From Polaromonas sp. (GTDB lineage Bacteria; Pseudomonadota; Gammaproteobacteria; Burkholderiales; Burkholderiaceae_C), in the NCBI GenBank assembly GCA_026786065.1, contig JAJAYS010000055.1:1-8481 (forward strand): a stretch of DNA of 8,481 bases, read 5' to 3'. The position numbers were made by a program, and so were the translations under genes. The notes under the pieces were generated by a model. That model saw only the letters and a list, made by a program, of their open reading frames with translations. It ran no database searches and was not told the DNA's origin. This document shows, piece by piece, positions 6,293 to 8,481 of this stretch (positions within the stretch are counted from its first letter, which is position 1; the number at the start of each line of letters is the position of its first letter).

Positions 6293-7100
6293 TGCCGATC
6301 TTCACCGTCATCGACTCCTGTCCACCACCGCGCCGCACCCCCTTGATCGGCGGGCAAGCGTTGTAGTCGGTGCCGACGGCGACACGCACATGGCGCTCGT
6401 CGATCAGGCAATGGTGCGTGACGTCGATGCTGACCCAGGCCCTGGCCTGCACGTCGAGACAGACTTCGACCCAGGCGTGGCTGGCCAGATCGGGCTCGTT
6501 GGCGGCGTAAAAATAGCCGCTGACGTAGCGCGCGGCGATTCCCAGGCTGCGACAGATGGCGACCATCACGTGGGCCTGGTCCTGGCACACGCCGGCACCG
6601 GCGCGAAACGCTTCGAGCGCCGTCGTGGTCACCGAGGTGCTATTTTTTTCATAGCTGACTGCGCCTGCAACGCCTGCGCTAAGGGCCAGCAGCGCATTCA
6701 GATCGACGGCTTTCGACCGGTTCGGGCCGGCGACGAAGGTGCGGCCGAAGGCGGCCAGCTCGGCATGCGGCGCCGCCAGCACGGTCGGCCGAAGAAAGAA
6801 CTCGGGGTGCGGCATCGAATCGGCATCGACAAAGGTCGCAACGCCATGGGTGTCAACCTCGCCGGCCGCATTGACCAGGCTCCAGCGCACGTTGCCGGCA
6901 ACGCTGCCGACGAACGAATAAGAGGCCATCTCGTTGCCAAACGCGTCGCGCTGGGCAAACAGTTTTTCGGGGGCGCCGACACTCCAGTAGTTCACCGTCT
7001 GCCCCGGCCCCGACTGCGGCCTGAGCCACAGCACCTGCAGCGCGTAGCGCAGCGGCTCGCTGTAGCGGTAGTCCGTGGTGTGGGTGATGTGCAGCTTCAT
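6279..7100 (-). CDS. transglutaminase-like family protein (partner of alpha-E / ATP-grasp system)
   Basis: This 273-residue cytoplasmic protein has the N-terminal beta-strand domain of bacterial transglutaminase-like proteins (KLHITHTTDYRYSEPLRYALQVLWLRP, 2-28) followed by the papain-fold catalytic core. The triad is visible as C172 in GAGVCQDQAH, H208 in SHAWVEV and D226 in SIDVTH. A YNACPPIKGVRRGGG segment (246-260) near the end is also typical. The start at 7100 is used because homology begins at MKLHITHTTDY; 12 upstream codons are ignored. In many proteobacteria this gene travels with alpha-E and circularly permuted ATP-grasp genes, and a role in making or trimming a peptide or isopeptide has been proposed; the actual substrate is unknown. 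It lies 160 bp after the alpha-E gene across a repeat element. An unusually AT-rich tract at 6639-6655 within the coding sequence is described separately. Confidence 0.9.
   Translation of the reverse strand: MKLHITHTTDYRYSEPLRYALQVLWLRPQSGPGQTVNYWSVGAPEKLFAQRDAFGNEMASYSFVGSVAGNVRWSLVNAAGEVDTHGVATFVDADSMPHPEFFLRPTVLAAPHAELAAFGRTFVAGPNRSKAVDLNALLALSAGVAGAVSYEKNSTSVTTTALEAFRAGAGVCQDQAHVMVAICRSLGIAARYVSGYFYAANEPDLASHAWVEVCLDVQARAWVSIDVTHHCLIDERHVRVAVGTDYNACPPIKGVRRGGGQESMTVKIGIKPV
6639..6687 (-). repeat. repeat-like segment embedded in the transglutaminase coding sequence
   Basis: On the plus strand GCTAT, a T-rich loop and ATAGC form a hairpin (6639-6655). This is followed by TGACTGCGCCTG, a 5-nt spacer, and CCTGCGCTAAGGGCC to 6687. 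The order and spacing closely match, from memory, an abundant short intergenic repeat of Comamonadaceae (GCTAT..ATAGCTG, GCGCTTG, spacer, CAAGCGCTA, GAGGCC). Here it encodes residues 138-154 of the transglutaminase, in frame and with no change in family length as far as I can judge. Confidence 0.45.
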
Positions 7101-7170
7101 CAATTTACAGTCATGTCGGGGCAAGAAGCAACGCAAACCAAGCGATCGTGGGAGTTTCCCTTCAAGCAGG

Positions 7171-7256
7171 GGCCGCAGAACCGGCTTTGCCGGGCTGCAG
7201 GCGCAGCGGCCCCCTCGGGGGGCAGGGAATTACACGAAGTGAACGACCGTGGGGGC
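7171..7256. repeat. structured intergenic repeat of Comamonadaceae type between alpha-E and transglutaminase genes
   Basis: Two hairpins lie in tandem. The first is GCAG-AA-CCGGC-TTT-GCCGG-G-CTGC (7175-7198). The second is GCCCCC-TCG-GGGGGC (7209-7223). A second GGGGGC at 7251-7256 could compete for the same GCCCCC arm. The overall pattern, 'GGCCCCCTCGGGGGGCAG..., ...ACACGAAGTGA..., ...GTGGGGGC', is one I recall as very common between genes in Acidovorax and relatives. It occupies most of the 160-bp gap and could attenuate or stabilise the shared transcript. Confidence 0.65.
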
Positions 7257-7260
7257 TCAG

Positions 7261-8223
7261 TCAACTTGTCGCCGGAACCAGAAACTCCCGGCTGATGTGC
7301 GCGCCCAGCTCGTTGACCCGATCCAGAAACTGCGTCAGAAAGGCGTGCAGGCCGGTCGCCAGAATCTCGTCGATGCGGGCGTATTTCAGGTCGGCTCCCA
7401 GCTTGCCGGCGCGCCTCCGGGATTCGCTGGCCGGGTCGCTGCTGACCAGCGCCAGATTGCGCATGACCTCGTTCAGGCAGGCCAGCAGCGAGCGCGGCAT
7501 GTCGTCCCGCAGGATCAGTAGTTCGGCCACGCGCCCGGGCTTGATGACGTCGCGATAGACCTTGCGGTACACCTCGAAGCCCGAGACGCTGCGCAAGATC
7601 GCGCTCCAGTGATAGAAATCGTATTCGTTGTTTTCTTCGCTGGGGGGCCCCAGGAAGTCGCCCTGAAACGAATGGAACTTCACATCAACCAGACGCGCGG
7701 TGTTGTCGGCGCGCTCTAAAAAGGTGCCGATTCGAAGGAAGTGCAACGCTTCGTCCTGCAGCATGGTGCCCAGCGTCACGCCCCGCGACAGGTGCGAGCG
7801 GAACTTCACCCATTCGAAAAACTGGCCGGGGTCGCGCTCGAATTCGCCGTTGCGCAGCATGCGCATCACTTCGAGATAAGTCTGGTTCTGGGTCTCCCAG
7901 ACTTCCGTGGTGAGGGTGCCGCGCACTGCACGCGCGTTCTCTCTGGCATTTTTCAGGCACGAGACGATGCTCGACGAGTTTTTCTCGTCGCGCACCATGA
8001 AGTCCATCACCTCGCGCGGCTGTACCTGCTCGCCGTAGCGCGCCATGTAAGCCGGCCTCAATTCGCTGATGCTCAGCAGCCCGTTCCAGCCGCTCAGGGC
8101 CACAGTGTCCGACTGCGGCAACAGCGAAGTCTGGTAGTTGACGTCAAGCATGCGGGCGGTGTTTTCGGCCCGCTCGGTGTAGCGCGACATCCAGAACAAA
8201 TGGTCAGCGGTTCTCGATAACAT
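7261..8223 (-). CDS. alpha-E domain-containing protein (DUF403)
   Basis: This 320-residue, all-helical, soluble protein matches the alpha-E family (PF04168) end to end. It starts with the family signature MLSRTADHLFWMSRYTERAENTARMLDV and repeats a similar motif later: ERAENTAR at 18-24 and ERADNTAR at 170-177. RDEKNSSSIVSCLKNARENARAVR (78-101) and LRDDMPRSLLACL (about 238-250) are also characteristic. Alpha-E proteins are found next to, or fused with, circularly permuted ATP-grasp and transglutaminase-like proteins, consistent with the next gene here; their biochemical role is unproven. The start at 8223 is followed exactly by family homology and preceded by GAAAGAAAA as a weak ribosome-binding site. 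The 5' end of the gene is duplicated immediately upstream, as described under the repeat and stub entries. Confidence 0.95.
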   Translation of the reverse strand: MLSRTADHLFWMSRYTERAENTARMLDVNYQTSLLPQSDTVALSGWNGLLSISELRPAYMARYGEQVQPREVMDFMVRDEKNSSSIVSCLKNARENARAVRGTLTTEVWETQNQTYLEVMRMLRNGEFERDPGQFFEWVKFRSHLSRGVTLGTMLQDEALHFLRIGTFLERADNTARLVDVKFHSFQGDFLGPPSEENNEYDFYHWSAILRSVSGFEVYRKVYRDVIKPGRVAELLILRDDMPRSLLACLNEVMRNLALVSSDPASESRRRAGKLGADLKYARIDEILATGLHAFLTQFLDRVNELGAHISREFLVPATS

Positions 8224-8298
8224 TTTTTCTTTCGTCTAATGGCCGCAAACACCGCAAGCGCTGACGCGCTTGGCGTATTTTGGTGATGACCTCACAAG
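8168..8298. repeat. tandem duplication, copy 1 (first 131 bp, identical to copy 2)
   Basis: These 131 bp recur without mismatch at 8351-8481, a 183-bp offset. This copy holds the alpha-E start codon, its first 18 full codons and 75 bp of leader. The full unit is inferred to be 8168-8350, since copy 2 begins directly after 8350. Confidence 0.97.
8255..8272. repeat. hairpin in alpha-E leader, present in both copies
   Basis: CAAGCG (8255-8260) and CGCTTG (8267-8272) pair around a 6-nt loop, 32 nt upstream of the start codon. The same hairpin recurs at 8438-8455. Confidence 0.5.
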
Positions 8299-8323
8299 CG
8301 CTTCGCGCAATTGATGAGTCATC
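8285..8323 (-). repeat. long imperfect stem-loop upstream of alpha-E
   Basis: On the minus strand, GATGAC, TCA, CAA and GCGC pair in order with GCGC, TTG, TGA and GTCATC around a GAA loop. This gives about 16 base pairs interrupted only by small bulges. It lies 62 nt upstream of the alpha-E start and inside the stub frame. It could be a leader RNA structure or an intergenic repeat of REP type. Confidence 0.5.
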
Positions 8324-8326
8324 CCC

Positions 8327-8348
8327 GCGAATGCCTTCGGCATGTCGC
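8327..8348. repeat. hairpin at the duplication junction
   Basis: GCGA-ATGCC pairs with GGCAT-(G)-TCGC around a TTC loop: nine pairs with one bulged base. It ends two bases before the second repeat copy starts at 8351, so it may have helped form the duplication. Confidence 0.5.
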
Positions 8349-8350
8349 CA

Positions 8351-8481
8351 GCCCGCTCGGTGTAGCGCGACATCCAGAACAAATGGTCAGCGGTTCTCGA
8401 TAACATTTTTTCTTTCGTCTAATGGCCGCAAACACCGCAAGCGCTGACGCGCTTGGCGTATTTTGGTGATGACCTCACAAG
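8351..8481. repeat. tandem duplication, copy 2 (continues past the window)
   Basis: This is the second identical 131-bp stretch, cut by the window edge. Whether the remaining 52 bp of the unit, or further units, follow cannot be seen. Confidence 0.97.

Larger units (their letters stand above)
8236..8406 (-). pseudogene. truncated duplicate of the alpha-E 5' end (56-codon stub frame)
   Basis: The second copy of the alpha-E start (8404-8406) opens a frame whose first 19 residues are identical to the real protein (MLSRTADHLFWMSRYTERA). It then runs into spacer sequence (GDMPKAFAGMTHQLREALVR...) and ends at TAG (8236-8238) after 56 residues. The stop lies 12 nt before the true alpha-E start and abuts its ribosome-binding site. 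The stub has no domain beyond the first half-helix, so it is most simply a by-product of duplication. If transcribed from further upstream, it could act as a leader frame translated with an identical initiation region. Confidence 0.75.

Noticed and set aside
6165..7295. 376-codon plus-strand frame opposite the transglutaminase gene
   Set aside because: The minus strand carries a catalytic triad and family motifs. The plus frame also runs through the intergenic repeat, as a shadow would.
8168..8481. CRISPR array or insertion sequence at the right edge
   Set aside because: The repeated unit is 183 bp and contains gene 5' sequence, with no short repeat/spacer pattern, transposase or terminal inverted repeats. 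A tandem duplication explains it.

Overview
The window is GC-rich bacterial DNA with dense, mostly minus-strand genes. It looks like a beta-proteobacterium of the order Burkholderiales, probably Comamonadaceae (Acidovorax/Verminephrobacter/Polaromonas-like). That placement rests on protein style and on short intergenic repeats I recall from that family; no search was run.

Layout. 1-40 holds a possible last few codons of a plus-strand gene. It converges on a secreted cyclase/formamidase-fold protein (231-1181, minus) across a repeat-rich spacer with a strong hairpin at 169-190. Next, all on the minus strand, come a GAF-domain sensor histidine kinase (1469-2743), a DUF3095 protein related to class III nucleotidyl cyclases (2820-4001) and a class II aldolase/adducin-family protein (4063-4935). 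The gaps between these three are only 61 and 76 bp, so they may be co-transcribed in the order aldolase, DUF3095, kinase. A small two-helix membrane protein (5138-5536, plus) diverges from the aldolase; a hexanucleotide repeat (five CCTGTC units) lies just before or inside its 5' end. It converges on a broken DUF1080 lipoprotein gene (5583-6173, minus) that carries an in-frame amber stop and appears to lack about ten codons.

The right third is a transglutaminase-like protein (6279-7100, minus) preceded by an alpha-E protein (7261-8223, minus). In many bacteria these two are encoded with a circularly permuted ATP-grasp protein, and the set has been proposed to make or attach a peptide. The ATP-grasp gene is not in this window; if present it should lie beyond the right edge.

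The most unusual structure is at the right edge: a 183-bp direct tandem duplication (8168-8350 and 8351 to beyond the window end; the 131 bp of overlap are identical). It copies the alpha-E start codon, its first 18-19 codons and the leader. This creates a 56-codon stub reading frame that ends 12 nt before the real start codon. Two other points stand out: a stretch inside the transglutaminase gene that resembles a Comamonadaceae intergenic repeat, and the kinase/DUF3095 pairing as a possible signalling module.
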